Counted from the stretch's first letter, positions 48,851 to 59,690 are shown. The stretch: DNA of 64,000 nucleotides from Arctopsyche grandis (GCF_051622035.1 NC_135359.1:26558501-26622500), one strand, 5' to 3'. The notes: generated by a model not told the origin, from the letters alone. A program made the numbers and translations.

Positions 48851-50382
48851 ACATATTATTTAAATTTTAAAATCAACACTACATATCTTAATGGTCGGTT
48901 TGTTTTTAATTAGACTTTTTTTTTAAATCTTCTTGATATTTTCTCAAGAATCGGCCCCCCCAAATAGAATAGGCCCCGGGAATTTATCTCCTCTCATAAG
49001 CCCTACATATATATTTATTTACAGGTATATTTGGTCAATTCTATGTTGAAAACTGTAGATTTGTATTGCAGACATACATATGTATGTATATACATAAGAA
49101 TATTAATTTTTATATACACATACGAAATCAGTGCGCTCCGTTGTAACAACTTGCAATATCTCGAGACTTGTTTTCTGAACTTTACTTAAACAGGAGTTTG
49201 TATATTATTTGTATATATACAGAAATGTATTGTTTGTATATATACAGAAATGTTTTTTTGTATACATGTATGTAATATCTTTAATATTCGAGACATATTG
49301 TGATCATTCAGAAAATTTTAAACTATAAAGAAACACCTTTAAAATAAAATAAAAAAAAAACATTTAAAAATTAATTGTTACTATATATTTTTGATAGTTA
49401 ATGTTTATCTCATAAAATAAGTATTTCACGGTGTAAAACATTTTCATATATGTGTTTTGTATATATAAATTATATTTATTTATTGATTATATACAAATTC
49501 AACGACGAAATACAGTGAAAAAGTTGGGAAAACGAGTTTTGGGATATTGCAAGTTGGCGGAAAATATTTTTTGATTAAATGCTCTTGTAAACATGTGTCG
49601 CATAGATAGTTAGTTTAACGCTAAACATATTTTTGTATATTGTAATATATATATGTACATATGTACATATGTATAGCCAAAAATAGTTATTTGTATAAAT
49701 TACCCATTTAAATATGTATGTAGTATGGATTGTTACTATAGAAAGCGTTTATTTTAAAACCCATTTTACTTTTGGATATTCGTTTCACTGTCACTCATCA
49801 AGTGCATTTCAAAACAGGCTCAAAAAGTTGAGTTCGAAAATATGTTATAAACTATTATGTTTATGAGTGCGATTCCACTTAAAGTAAATGGCTGGTTACA
49901 ATATTCGAAAAGGCATTATTAAATTTTGATGGCCTGTATTTTAATCCTTTAGAAAGTCGAACACTTTATTTATTCTTATTCAATTCAGGGAATATATGCA
50001 AGTATACAAAATGTGGTTGGAAATAATTGACTACCCATAAAGTGTATTACTTCTGTTAAGTATTACTAAACTTTAGAAATTCCTCAGAATTATTACACCG
50101 ATTTAGAAATTGTGAAAATACTGTAGTGTTTCATAGTATGATTAGGAAATATCAAATTTTAAATTACTGGGTGGGATTTTTTCTATTATTTTTCGATTAA
50201 TATTAATAATAAAAATAATATTTTTTTTCTAGACGATAGGAAGAAACATGCAATCCCTATGGACCAAATATTAATTAATATATAGATAAATACAAAAATT
50301 AAATAAATGTAATAATACATATATTGTGTCGCTTTTTCTAAAATTATTAATTTCACAAATAATTGGGTGGTACACCGTGGAG
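48851..50382. other. AT-rich intergenic stretch
   Basis: Nothing supported. CGGCCCCCCC and GGCCCCGGG near 48953-48980 may be an element end. Confidence 0.4.
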
Positions 50383-50398
50383 AGGGGGGGGGGGGGGA
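50383..50398. repeat. Poly-G tract
   Basis: A run of 14 or more G residues on the plus strand, in an otherwise AT-rich setting. Confidence 0.9.
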
Positions 50399-50745
50399 GA
50401 TAGTACAAATTCCCGGGGTCTGTCATTTTTAAATTCTGTAAATTTTTAAGGGCTTGGTTCGAAATGTTAAGCAATGTAAGTGAAGGCTGGAAATTCTTGA
50501 CTGCTCAGCGGTGACAAATTTATCTGATTTAATTGTTAAAACGGTTCTTCACACGGTTTTTATCCTGCATTTGTCAACACTGTCTGATTCAACACAATAA
50601 AAATTAACCAGAAAAACAGACAGAAAACCAAAACGTTTAGTTCTGAACAGGACCAGACGACAAGAGAGACTGAATGTTTTCAAGTTCATTCATAAAAATA
50701 TAGTGTTTTACCCCCCAATACCACACCTAGGACATTGTTCTTTCA

Positions 50746-50889
50746 ATGGCACTGTCGACACCAACAGTATTTACTAACAATCCTTACAATATTTTCCGTA
50801 TCCAGTTCTGAAATAGCAATCACAGGTTGGTATATAGGAACTGGAAATGGAAAATATTATTAGTAAATACTGTTGGTGTCGACGGTCCC
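50746..50889. repeat. Imperfect palindrome, about 144 bp
   Basis: GTCGACACCAACAGTATTTA on the left is mirrored by TAAATACTGTTGGTGTCGAC on the right. It is likely a small foldback element; a target duplication is not clear. Confidence 0.7.
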
Positions 50890-51300
50890 AATAACCAACC
50901 AATAATCAACATCCTTGAAGAAATACATCAGGCAGTCGCAAAGATAATAAAACATTAAAGATCTAGCTGTATGCAGACCGAAACTATACCTGCTATCCCG
51001 TTATTCCCCCGAATTATAGTTCGGGTGTGTTACAAGTTGTAGCATTCAACAGCAATCCACAAGTAGACAACCTAAATGAATTTTAAAAAGTACGATGTCT
51101 ATGTACTTTCGTATTTTTTAAGGAATATAATTTTTTCGAATCATTTCTTTCAGCCGACTTTATATTTCGGCCGCCTGTGTGCGTTGCACACATTTGTACA
51201 TATAGTAGGTGAGGCCCTGCATATATATGTACATACAAGTTTGGTTCAATTCCCACGTGTCGATTTGGGCCAACCTATTTTGGCACGCTGATAAAAATGA
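50890..51300. other. Intergenic, nothing recognised
   Basis: No coding or repeat signal that I can support. Confidence 0.35.
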
Positions 51301-51869
51301 TTATTATTTTATTTTTATTTTTACATAGATATATACCAGGAAGACTCCAATGCGAGACTCCTAGACAATTAATTACAAACAATGCAGCATTTTATTATTA
51401 CATAAATCACTGTATTTCTAGATGTTGAAGAGCACGAAATAACAATTAATTACAGATGAGACATCGATGGATTTTAGATTTGTACATACATTTTAAAAAT
51501 TGTACATACAATAAATTAAGAAGATTTGTGACAGCAGAATAGATGATTTTTTGCCAATTTTGAGGAACCGTTTTAACAATGATCAGATAAAATTGGCAAA
51601 CTCTGATAAGAAACGATCGATTTGGAGTCACAAATACCCCCAAATCTAACTAGCAGTATTGCGGATCAAACCCACTGACAGGAAGGAGCGGGTCGACCGA
51701 GCCTCGCTTCCGAGCCTAGAGGGTCCGCCCTGTCTAGATTTCCGACTTTTACCCAACTTGGTACTAAACATACACGCTACCATTAAAGGTCTGTTCATAC
51801 CTATCCAGCACGACCCGTATTCTGCAGGTGTCATGCAAGTGCGGATAGTATTCTTTGGTACATTATATA

Positions 51870-53159
51870 CAGTGGCGGCTCGTCCATACGCACTGCGGTA
51901 CTGCAGCACCCCCAAGGAAATTGAGAAAAATTTAATATTATTATATACGTAAATGTATGTATATTATATGAAAATATCAATACTATTTAAGCGTGTATTA
52001 AGCTCGCCCGCACACCGATACATCCAATAATGATCATACATCGCGATACTAATATCAGAAAGTGAGGCATCGTGTATGATTTTGTGCAGTACGGTTTTCG
52101 ATGGAATTGCTCGAGTGGGCGAAGGAGGGGCGCGGGGGCAGCTAGAAGCTTGGTCCGTACTGCACTCCCAACAGTGCTATACACATTTCTTGTTGCGTTC
52201 GTGTGCGCTCGACACGCTCCTCACTTTTCCTCATTTCTTCTGCACCTTTTGTCTTTCTTTCTACACCTCTTACACTTTCTATCTTTCTACACTTCCTTCT
52301 ACACGTCACTCTAAGTATTTAAGATGGTATAAAAATCAAGAGAAGCTGAGCCAATGTTTTCAAGAACTTAAATATTCTTCCGAAAATACTGATAAAACAA
52401 TTACAGATTCTACCAATTTACGGAATACAATTTTTTATTTAAGTTAATGCCGCATGTAGAAATTATTTATAACCAAATGCAATCTAGTAATATCGATGCA
52501 TTGAGGCCAAAAATATGTGATGCATATATTATCGCACATATTATAGAAGCCAAAAATATGTGCGATGTTATTATTAAGGATATAAAAGAAAGATATACTT
52601 TTTCTAATCAATTAAAAGCTGTGAAATTATTTAATAAAGAAAATTTAACCTTACCTAACCTAACCGTTGAATCATATCCTAGATAAAGAAAAACTTCAAA
52701 CTGAATTAGAAGTGTTTTACTCAAGGAAAGAAATGCATAGTATTAACGATTTATTAATAATTTTAAAACTTATTTTTGCAATCAATTTATGCAAAGTTCG
52801 TGTGGAAATAGCAAAACTTCAAAACTTAAATAGCAGAACGGTGTTTTTCATCAATAAATAGAATAAATACATACATATACGAGTATAAGAAACACAACGG
52901 TTCAGGAAAGATTGACGGCTTTGTCTATGCTGTCAATTGAAAAAAAATGATTATGAACAGTAAAAAATTTAACGAAAAGGTAATAGATCTTTTTTCAAAG
53001 AAAAAATACAGAATAATCAATTTTATAATGAAATAAAATACATACAATGTTTAATTTTGATAATATTATGTTAATAGTAAAATATAATCCAAATAAACAT
53101 TTTTTTTATTTTTAATCAACCGCAGCACCCCCAGATATCTTATCCACGAGCCGCCACTG
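51870..53159 (+). mobile_element. hAT element with decayed TTF/ZMYM1-like transposase
   Basis: The ends are CAGTGGCGGCTCGT and ACGAGCCGCCACTG, with exact 8-bp duplications ATTATATA (51862-51869 and 53160-53167). Coding relics in order are FLRWYKNQEKLS (about 52312), then MPHVEIIYNQMQSSNID (52447), then VFYSRKEMHSINDL (about 52710) with a later RCFSSINK-like block near 52835. These match the order of hAT transposases of the ZMYM1-like type, including the C-terminal dimerisation region. Frame breaks make it inactive. Confidence 0.88.
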
Positions 53160-53301
53160 ATTATATATGGACGCGCATGAATGCGTAAATGCGCATGCGC
53201 GAATGGAGTGTGACTACGTCCATATAATGTACCAATGAATACTATCCGCACTTGCATGACACCTGCAGGATACGGGTCGTGCTGGATAGGTATGAACAGA
53301 C

Positions 53302-53610
53302 GGTAAACGAACTTCTAGTCATATGTGAACCAGTCACAGGACAACCGGTCGCTCTAGATCGGTCACTCGTGATCACCCGTCACACTAAAACTGGTCACAC
53401 CCGAAAATTGGTCACGAAAAAACTGGTCACACCCAAAAATTAAAAATTGCTCGAATTTTTGGGTGTGACCAGTTTTTTCGAGACCAATTTTCGGGTGTGA
53501 CCAGTTTTAGGGTGTTACCAGTTTTAGCGTGACGGGTGATCACGAGTGACCGATCTAGAGCGACCAGTTGTTCTGTGACCGGTTCACATTTGACTAGTAA
53601 TCACCGAACC
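53302..53610. mobile_element. 309-bp palindromic MITE inside element 1
   Basis: The two halves are complementary over about 150 bases with the centre near 53447. The ends read GGTAAACGAAC and GTTCGGTGA on opposite strands. GAACAGAC occurs on both sides (53294-53301 and 53611-53618), an 8-bp duplication of the host element's own terminal sequence. GGTCAC/GTGACC motifs recur in each arm. Confidence 0.85.
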
Positions 53611-53623
53611 GAACAGACCTTAA

Positions 53624-54148
53624 GAGGGCTGTACACCCGAAACCTTAATTTTGTTGCCGTTCAATTCTTCGATATATATATTGAGTGAATGTATATATTG
53701 AGTGAATACGACAATATATATCAATATATATATTGAATGAATGCGACAGTTGCGCTTCGACCAGATAAAACGTATTTCAAATTGACAAAACCGAGGTTTC
53801 GTATTCTTTTATTTTCTCCTCCGAAACTGAACCAATTTTTAAAAAAAATTCATCATTCGTATGAGAAAGATATTTTTTGTGCAACTATGCGCGTATTTTT
53901 TTAAAAATCGACCTTTAAATAAGCACGCTGGACTCTTTTCGTGGGTGTAAAAAAGAGGCGATTTTATCGATGATATCGAGGCGGCTCCTAGCTCTTATAA
54001 AATATAACTAATCAAAAAAATAAAACGATAGATGCAAACCATGGGTAGATATCCATAGCATATTAAAAAATAATTTCTCTAGTGCCATAATTGAGGAAGG
54101 GAGAAGTCTAATACGTTTGTATGGACAAGGTACTGGTGTCCAGCCCTC
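53624..54148. mobile_element. Element 2 at TTAA: TIR GAGGGCTGTACACC
   Basis: Ends GAGGGCTGTACACC and GGTGTCCAGCCCTC are inverted and bordered by TTAA at 53620-53623 and 54149-54152. The 525-base interior has TATATATTGAGTGAATG repeats and no coding region. TTAA target choice suggests the piggyBac superfamily. Confidence 0.7.
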
Positions 54149-54152
54149 TTAA

Positions 54153-55072
54153 CCCTTTGACTGCTACAACAACGATAAATCGTTGTTTTGAAATCGGCGA
54201 AGATTGCTACGACGATCGTTGTTGACGTCATTAATTGTCGTATTTCATTACTTTCTTTGCCAGCGCATCAGTGGCACGAAACATTTTTTTATATACGTAT
54301 TTATATTTATTTTTCAATCAAGCTTTATAAATATTTATCAATTTTTTAAAAGCTCTTCAATTTCGGGTTCATCATCAAAGTAAATTTCGGGTTCGTTGTC
54401 AAAGTCATATAAGGAGTTATTACTTGGGAATTGATTATTGTCGATAAATTCATTTTCAGAATCAGTAGAGCTGCTGATTTGTCGAGTTCCTCGACGAGGA
54501 GCTATTATTTCGCTTTCGTCACTTTCACTGTCCGATATCATTTTGCAGAGTTAAAATAAATGGCAAAAAACAATAGAAATCCGCTTTCAATTATATAGGT
54601 CACGAGACGTCACGAATTCGTGCAATCAATCAAATACAACTGAAATGCATACAAAATGTTTATGATACATGTTGAAAAATTATTTGATTATTAGAAACTT
54701 CGCATCCTTGTGTGTCTCGCTCACACATACACAATTAAAACCAAGAAAGAAAGAGAGAAAGACCGCTACCTGTTTCAAATGTATCGCATGTTTTAACAAC
54801 GACAAATACATCGATGTCTAAAAATAGATTATTGAAAAAAATAATGCGTCGGAAACAATCGTCAAAACTTATTTAGTGTATATATGTAGGTATCTCTTTC
54901 GCACGCACGCATGTAAAAGCAAGACAGAAAGAGAGAGCGCGAGTCCACAACTGCTTCTTAAAAATGTATATAAAGTATTAAAAAAATACATTATATTTAT
55001 TTTTTTATAAAGTAATTACAAATGTTAGCATTTTTCGCTTGGACATTGAAAAACCTCGTAGCAGCCAAAGGG
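54153..55072 (-). mobile_element. Element 3 at TTAA: internally deleted piggyBac-like element
   Basis: Ends CCCTTTGACTGCTAC and GTAGCAGCCAAAGGG lie between TTAA at 54149-54152 and 55073-55076. CCC...GGG termini with TTAA are the piggyBac signature. The minus strand keeps the N-terminal part of a transposase. Confidence 0.8.
54338..54541 (-). pseudogene. Truncated N-terminus of a piggyBac-like transposase
   Basis: The 67-codon frame begins MISDSESDESEIIAPRRGTR and continues with acidic runs (TDSENEF, FDNEPEIYFDDEPEIEELL) before a stop. An acidic Ser/Asp/Glu N-terminus is usual for piggyBac transposases. The DDD catalytic core is missing, so the product could not transpose DNA. Confidence 0.6.
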
Positions 55073-55095
55073 TTAAGCCATACTGCTGGCTATGA

Positions 55096-55361
55096 AACGA
55101 ATACAGTAAAAAATATAACAAAGATCTTTCTGAAACATATTTTTTATTATTTTACCTGCCTGAGCAACACTGGAGAATCATTTTCGTAATAAAATAAAAT
55201 GGAAATAGTTTGAAATGAATGAATTAATAAAATGAACAATGGTTGTAGATGTCGGTGTTATAGCCTAATGACGGCATTGTCAGTTCGTTGTTTGAAAATG
55301 GCGTTTGGCAAATGTCAAAGGTGAATGCGTGGGTGGCGCGGCCCCCGGCGCACCCCTTGGC
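55096..55361 (+). promoter_or_regulatory. Putative promoter/5'UTR of the TMEM237-like gene
   Basis: Only about 200 bases separate the end of the SINE from the GC-rich first exon. A short upstream ORF (ATGGCGTTTGG at 55298, stop 55322-55324) precedes the main frame. In-frame TGA at 55293-55295 rules out a longer N-terminus on this exon. The site AAAG then GTGAAT at 55320 could also be a splice donor. Confidence 0.4.
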
Positions 55362-56106
55362 ATGCCTGCGCCCCGCTCGCCCCGCGCACCCCGCGCACCC
55401 CGCACCCCCGGCGACACCCCCGACACCCCCGGAGCCCCGACGCCCCCTCCCACGCTGACAGCTGGCGCAGAGGCCGAGTCGGAGCCGGAGCCGGAGCCGG
55501 AGCGGGAGCGGGTTCGCAGGGCGAGGGACTCCTGGGCCGACTCCGACCTCAACATATCCGCCGATGGTGAGCTCCACATCCACAACCAGATCAAGCTGGG
55601 CATCATGGGCTTCATGGAGAACGAGATCAAGAAGCCCGACGCCACCAAACAACCCATCACCACCCTCTCGGCATATGTCAACTCGGTCACCGAGTCCGAT
55701 GAGAATTTGCTCCGCCACGCCAAGAGCTCGCGGCCTTCCGTTCACAGGGAACGCAAAAGTCCGTCTCGCAGGAAGAAGAAGCGCGTCTCCAGACATCGCT
55801 CGGATATGGGCTCCGATTTCGACATCACCAGTATGAGTGCTCTGGAGAAGGTCGACGATTATCTCAAGGAGTACGACAAGGCGGAGGAGGTTACACTGAG
55901 TGGGGAGCTCGAAATCGATCCGAACGATCTCGTTAATAATAATGGTTCGTCTAAAGAGAGCAAGCTGAAGCCGAGGAGGACGAGGAGGAAAAGCCGACAC
56001 GAAGATGGCAAAAGGGAGAAGAGTCTCAATAGTAGAGATATCAGCCCGAGGGTATTTGATCCGTCTACTGGCAAACTTGGAAAACCTTCACCTGGAACGA
56101 AACCAA
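55362..56106 (+). CDS. TMEM237: TMEM237-like exon 1
   Basis: It encodes residues 1-248. The first 200 bases are extremely GC-rich (Pro/Arg/Ala codons). NQIKLGIMGFMENEIKKP near residue 85 and SALEKVDDYLKEYDKAEE are the most protein-like stretches. The donor CCAA then GTTCGT is weak but is the only nearby GT that keeps phase with exon 2. The opposite-strand frame of 258 codons is a shadow of this composition. Confidence 0.7.
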
Positions 56107-58856
56107 GTTCGTACTTTTACAATATGTTGCGTTATTTTGTAGTCATTTTTTAAATTATATGTTTATATCGATTACTTCTTACTTACCGGAGCGAAGACTT
56201 ATCAATCTTTACTGAATTTGACCCACTCCACTGAATTCGAATATGAGAATGATTTTTGTTGGTGTTTTTCCTTTTTTTGAGAAATGAGCGTTTAAAAATT
56301 GCGTAAGTTTTACAGGTTTTTGGTTTGGCAGTATTTAACTCAACATCTAGTATTGCTGTGCTAAAAGTTAGTATTTGAATTAATAGTCGGATGGTTTTCT
56401 ATTGATTTGGAATTTTTATTGCTATAAAATACTTATCATTTATTTATTGTACCAGTTTTATATTTTCCTACGTTTACTTACAAGGCTAAAAAATGTGTAA
56501 AAAAATATATTTTTGACTTAAAATTCACTAGATAATTAATTATACGTATTGTAAAGCGATAAAATATCCCAATCAATAGAAAAAACATCTGACTATTGAT
56601 TTTAATATTCACTTTTAGTAATGCAATACTAAATTTAGAGTTTAAGACTGCAAAAGTCAAAAATCTGTAAAAACGCTCAAAAATCAAAAGTCAAAAATCT
56701 GTAAAACTTTTTTTTTATCTCATAAACGAGAAGACAAACAATAACACTGTTCGACAAATGACGGCTTTTTTTTTTGGTTCAGAGAAATAGTATTTAACAG
56801 TAGGAAAAATCCCAGATGAAAATATGTACTTTTGACTTTTGATTTGAACTGGACGACTACTTAGAGAGATTTGAAAGCTGAAAAGTACTACAAATGAAAG
56901 ATAAAATACCCGACTATAGATTCCAATATTCATTTTGAACGGGAAATTGACAGATTTTGAGTCATCGACTGAACAACACCAAGATATTGAAAAATCGCGC
57001 GATTTAAAAAACACATATATCTCCGAATCTCGAGCCAATCAACATTTTTTTTACCAGATTCGTGTTTGATTTGATTTTTAAATGCTTTTTATTATTACGA
57101 AATTATGTTCACAATACATCTTATATCTATTTTAATAGCTACTGATCTACTGATCATTTTCTATTTTACAATTTTAATTTAATTTGGTTAGTAATCACAG
57201 TATTATATTATTCTAATGTTAATCTAAAGCATAGTAGGAAAAAGAGCTCAAAAACCTATTAGATTCGTGTTTACTGGGCATAGATCTATAAGAAAAGTCA
57301 TATCTCGTCTCTGAACCATATTTCGTGTCGAACAGTGTAATCATTGTTATATTCGAATTCAGTGGAACAAACTTAAGAAATATTGTCTGATTTTTTTATT
57401 TATTTAAATAATAATTTTTTTATTAATAAAATAATCTCTTAAAACAACAAGCAATCTACATAGTTCAACTTTGAAATAGAGTTGTAAATTGTATACCATT
57501 TTTCTTGTTCTGTTCCGGATTATTGTTATGAAACAGCAGCTTTACGTATGAACATATATTGTCCAATTATATACAATAACATGTTGCTGCTTTAATTAAA
57601 ACAAGTTGTAATAAAAAAATTATATCATAAAATAATGAGGAAGACAATGTTTGATGAAATCTACTTCTTGATATTTTTATTTATTTTCTCAATCGGCTTA
57701 AAAATTAATAATATTTATTTGATTTCAATACAGGTAGCAGTTAAATGGAATTTAATTTTTATATTTTCATTTACAGTGCGTCCAACTCTTGATTTAACAT
57801 CTATGCTCGATGAAATTGGTTCCGATATCACTAGTTATAACGATAGACATATTGACAACCCATTTTCTTCTCCTTCTCCGATGACGTCCCCTAACGACGG
57901 AACTTTGGATCGTGCTTTTAGCAACAGAACAGAAAGGATATTTGTACAGAGGGGCGGCACATTCAGAGCTGTAGCCAGAGACAGAGTGATAGGCGACGGA
58001 CAAAGGCGAGCTGATGAAAGAAAATACTTTAGGTACGGCTAATTATACTTCAAATTCAAGTCCTTTCAGTGGGTGTATATAAAATTATGATTTGTGTTTC
58101 AGGTTAAGCAGTCTCACTCCACTAGATATAGCCATAAGTAGTCAAGGTGGTTGGAGAGGGGTGGCGACTTTGTGTCACGGATTGCTCGGTGGTTTATCAC
58201 TGATGCACCTATTATCAATATGCTACGGTGACGGGACTAGTTTTGGTCATTTATCATTCCATTCGGCGATCGTGCTACCGTACACGGCAGCGTATTACTT
58301 TCTGTGCGCATGTTGCATAGTTTCAGTGCTGGATAAGTATGTATAGATATTTCTCTATAAATATAAATGCTCGATTCCTTGTATATTGATTTAAAATATA
58401 TACATTTATTGTTTTTAGTTTGGATCTCAGCGAATTTTCGTATTCGGTCAGTATCCAGCATCAAATCAGAGGGATTTTCCTAGCATTCCTGTATATTATA
58501 TGCATACTACTTACTCTATCCAGTCGCAAATATGATGAACTTATGGCATTCCATTTCGATTCCTTTACGAATCTCACTCATTCTGACAATTTTAATGCTA
58601 CTACTACGGTATCTGTTTTATTGATATTTTAAAATTTTGTTTTGTTTTTTTTTTTGTATTTTGACATTGTCTTGTGTTATTTCAGCACGTGCCTCCAGAG
58701 TTTTATTCGACTTGGTCACACTTGTCCATATGGCGTGCTGTTTTACCAATTTTAGCTGCCGTATTTGTGGCCATAGTTAGACAAGAAGATACGCTATACA
58801 GAGACCTTACAAAACTACTTCAATTCAAACATTCCTTGCAATCTATCGGAGGATAA
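55362..58856 (+). CDS. TMEM237: TMEM237-like ciliary transition-zone membrane protein, five coding exons
   Basis: Joining 55362-56106, 57777-58032, 58103-58336, 58419-58608 and 58686-58856 gives 531 codons in one frame. The N-terminus (1-60) is Pro/Arg/Glu-rich, and basic patches follow (RKKKRVSRHR, KPRRTRRKSRH). Four membrane segments lie near 353-374, 389-410, 430-448 and 490-506. The pattern CCIVSVLDNLDLSEF followed by IFLAFLYIICILLTLSS fits the TMEM237 family, where a loop with FDR-D-F-AK precedes a FLYFTALILSLS helix. In other animals this tetraspan protein sits in the ciliary transition zone and is mutated in Joubert syndrome. In an insect it would act in sensory cilia or sperm. The start is the first in-frame ATG and is uncertain. 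Confidence 0.72.
56179..56480. mobile_element. MITE, ACCGGAGCG family, third copy
   Basis: It starts TTACTTACCGGAGCG and shares AATCTTTACTGAATTTGACC with the copy at 34357. A second, inverted fragment of the same family lies at about 56567-56720 (CAATCAATAGAAAAAAC, TCTGACTATTGATT). Confidence 0.6.
56745..57337. mobile_element. Second copy of the CACTGTTCGA element, in TMEM237-like intron 1
   Basis: It has ends CACTGTTCGAC and GTCGAACAGTG flanked by TAA on both sides. It corresponds to one arm plus ends of the copy at 561-1419, with sequence such as TTGAACTGGACGACTACTT shared. Confidence 0.8.
57068..57260. mobile_element. 193-bp insertion with 12-bp target duplication
   Basis: AGATTCGTGTTT flanks both sides (57056-57067 and 57261-57272) and interrupts the palindromic element. 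A 12-bp duplication is in the range of LINE-mediated insertion. On the minus strand the end is A-rich (AATAATAAAAAGC). A related copy is at 34048-34200. Confidence 0.7.
57777..58032 (+). CDS. TMEM237: TMEM237-like exon 2
   Basis: It encodes residues 249-333: RPTLDLTSMLDEIGSDITS, then a Ser/Pro segment, then FVQRGGTFRAVARDR. Acceptor TTTACAG, donor GTACGG; the split Arg334 codon is completed by exon 3. Confidence 0.8.
58103..58336 (+). CDS. TMEM237: TMEM237-like exon 3, membrane segments 1 and 2
   Basis: It encodes residues 334-411 with helices GVATLCHGLLGGLSLMHLL and AIVLPYTAAYYFLCACCIVS. Acceptor TGTTTCAG; donor AA then GTATGT leaves two bases of Asn412. Confidence 0.85.
58419..58608 (+). 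CDS. TMEM237: TMEM237-like exon 4, membrane segment 3
   Basis: It encodes residues 412-475, NLDLSEFSYSVSIQHQIRG then the helix IFLAFLYIICILLTLSS, then an Asn/Thr loop with NLTH and NATT sequons. Acceptor TTTTTAG, donor GTATCT. Confidence 0.85.
58686..58856 (+). CDS. TMEM237: TMEM237-like exon 5, membrane segment 4 and C-terminus
   Basis: It encodes residues 476-531, ending with helix IWRAVLPILAAVFVAIV and a cytosolic tail LLQFKHSLQSIGG before TAA at 58854-58856. Confidence 0.85.
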   Translation, partial: HVPPEFYSTWSHLSIWRAVLPILAAVFVAIVRQEDTLYRDLTKLLQFKHSLQSIGG

Positions 58857-59690
58857 TATTGTAATTTAAAAGCATATTATACCTGTAATGTTTTATACAG
58901 AATGGAAATATTTGTTTGTGTTAATAATATTGTCATTTTAATGATTTCCACTATGATCAAATTATTTTAGTTTTGCAACTGTATGTATTTACTTAGTTCA
59001 AAAAAGGCTTAGGGCGAAAACACTGAGTGGGATGTGTTTTTTTTTTAATATATTTTTACACATACGAAAAAAACGCAGCATCCCTAGCCCATATACAGTC
59101 ACAAAAATCACCCCCTGGAGTGTTTTCGGTGATATTTTATCCTTGCTTGACAGTGATCGATAACTTTGAATCCCATATTTCAAGAAATGTAATAGAAATT
59201 TGTCAGTTGCATATGGATATGCATACACATGCAATCAATGTCCCATACCACTCAGTGTGTTTTCGTCCCTATTGGATTTAAACTACAATAATGTAGACAT
59301 TTAAATACATTAAATTGTTTTTCACAAATTTAATTGCTTGCAATAGTAATATTGTTTTCATATCGGAATTGTTAGTAACGTTTAATTATTATTATAGTGA
59401 AAATATGGCTTAAATCAGTGGTGGCTATTAAATTAGTTGTGCTTTTTTTGTTATTTATTTTCGTATTTCCTTCTAGTCATTAGCTGTGAACTACATATGT
59501 AATTGATTATATATAAATTATTTTTAAAAAAGGAAATGAAATTTTATGTAGAAATAAATGAATACTGTGCTCTGTGGATGTATTATATGTATAGTATAAA
59601 TGCAATATTTACTTTGCCAGTGCATAATGTGATATTATCTAGTCACTTTCAACTAAAAGTTTCTTTCGATAAGCTTCTAAATAAAATTAT
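58857..59690 (+). other. TMEM237-like 3'UTR and downstream sequence
   Basis: AATAAA occurs at 59544 and 59680. The true end is not determined. No other coding signal is present. Confidence 0.4.

Larger units (their letters stand above)
51787..53619. mobile_element. Element 1 at TTAA: palindromic, TIR AGGTCTGTTCATACC
   Basis: The left arm (51787-51869) and right arm (about 53214-53301 plus 53611-53619) are inverse copies, including GCACGACCCGTATTCTGCAG. TTAA lies at both borders (51783-51786 and 53620-53623). Without later insertions it would be about 230 bases. The TIR also fits a PIF/Harbinger element with TAA duplication, because the two ends are offset by one base. Confidence 0.75.
51301..55095 (-). 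repeat. SINE in reverse orientation, split by stacked TTAA insertions
   Basis: The tail to head segment (51301-51786) matches the reference SINE at 42448-42862 on the minus strand, up to the TTAA in its head. The last 19 bases of the head (GCCATACTGCTGGCTATGA, 55077-55095) resume only after three elements. A further insert of about 75 bases, GC-rich and of unknown origin, lies at about 51679-51755. Confidence 0.8.
56107..57776 (+). other. TMEM237-like intron 1
   Basis: It ends at TTCATTTACAG. It contains a CACTGAGCAACAA-type MITE copy, the second CACTGTTCGA palindromic element and a 193-bp insertion within that. Confidence 0.65.

Noticed and set aside
55224-56000. 258-codon minus-strand ORF opposite TMEM237-like exon 1
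   Set aside because: It is a complement of a GC-rich, biased exon. The plus strand has spliced continuity, a basic-domain protein and membrane exons downstream, while the minus product has no domain.
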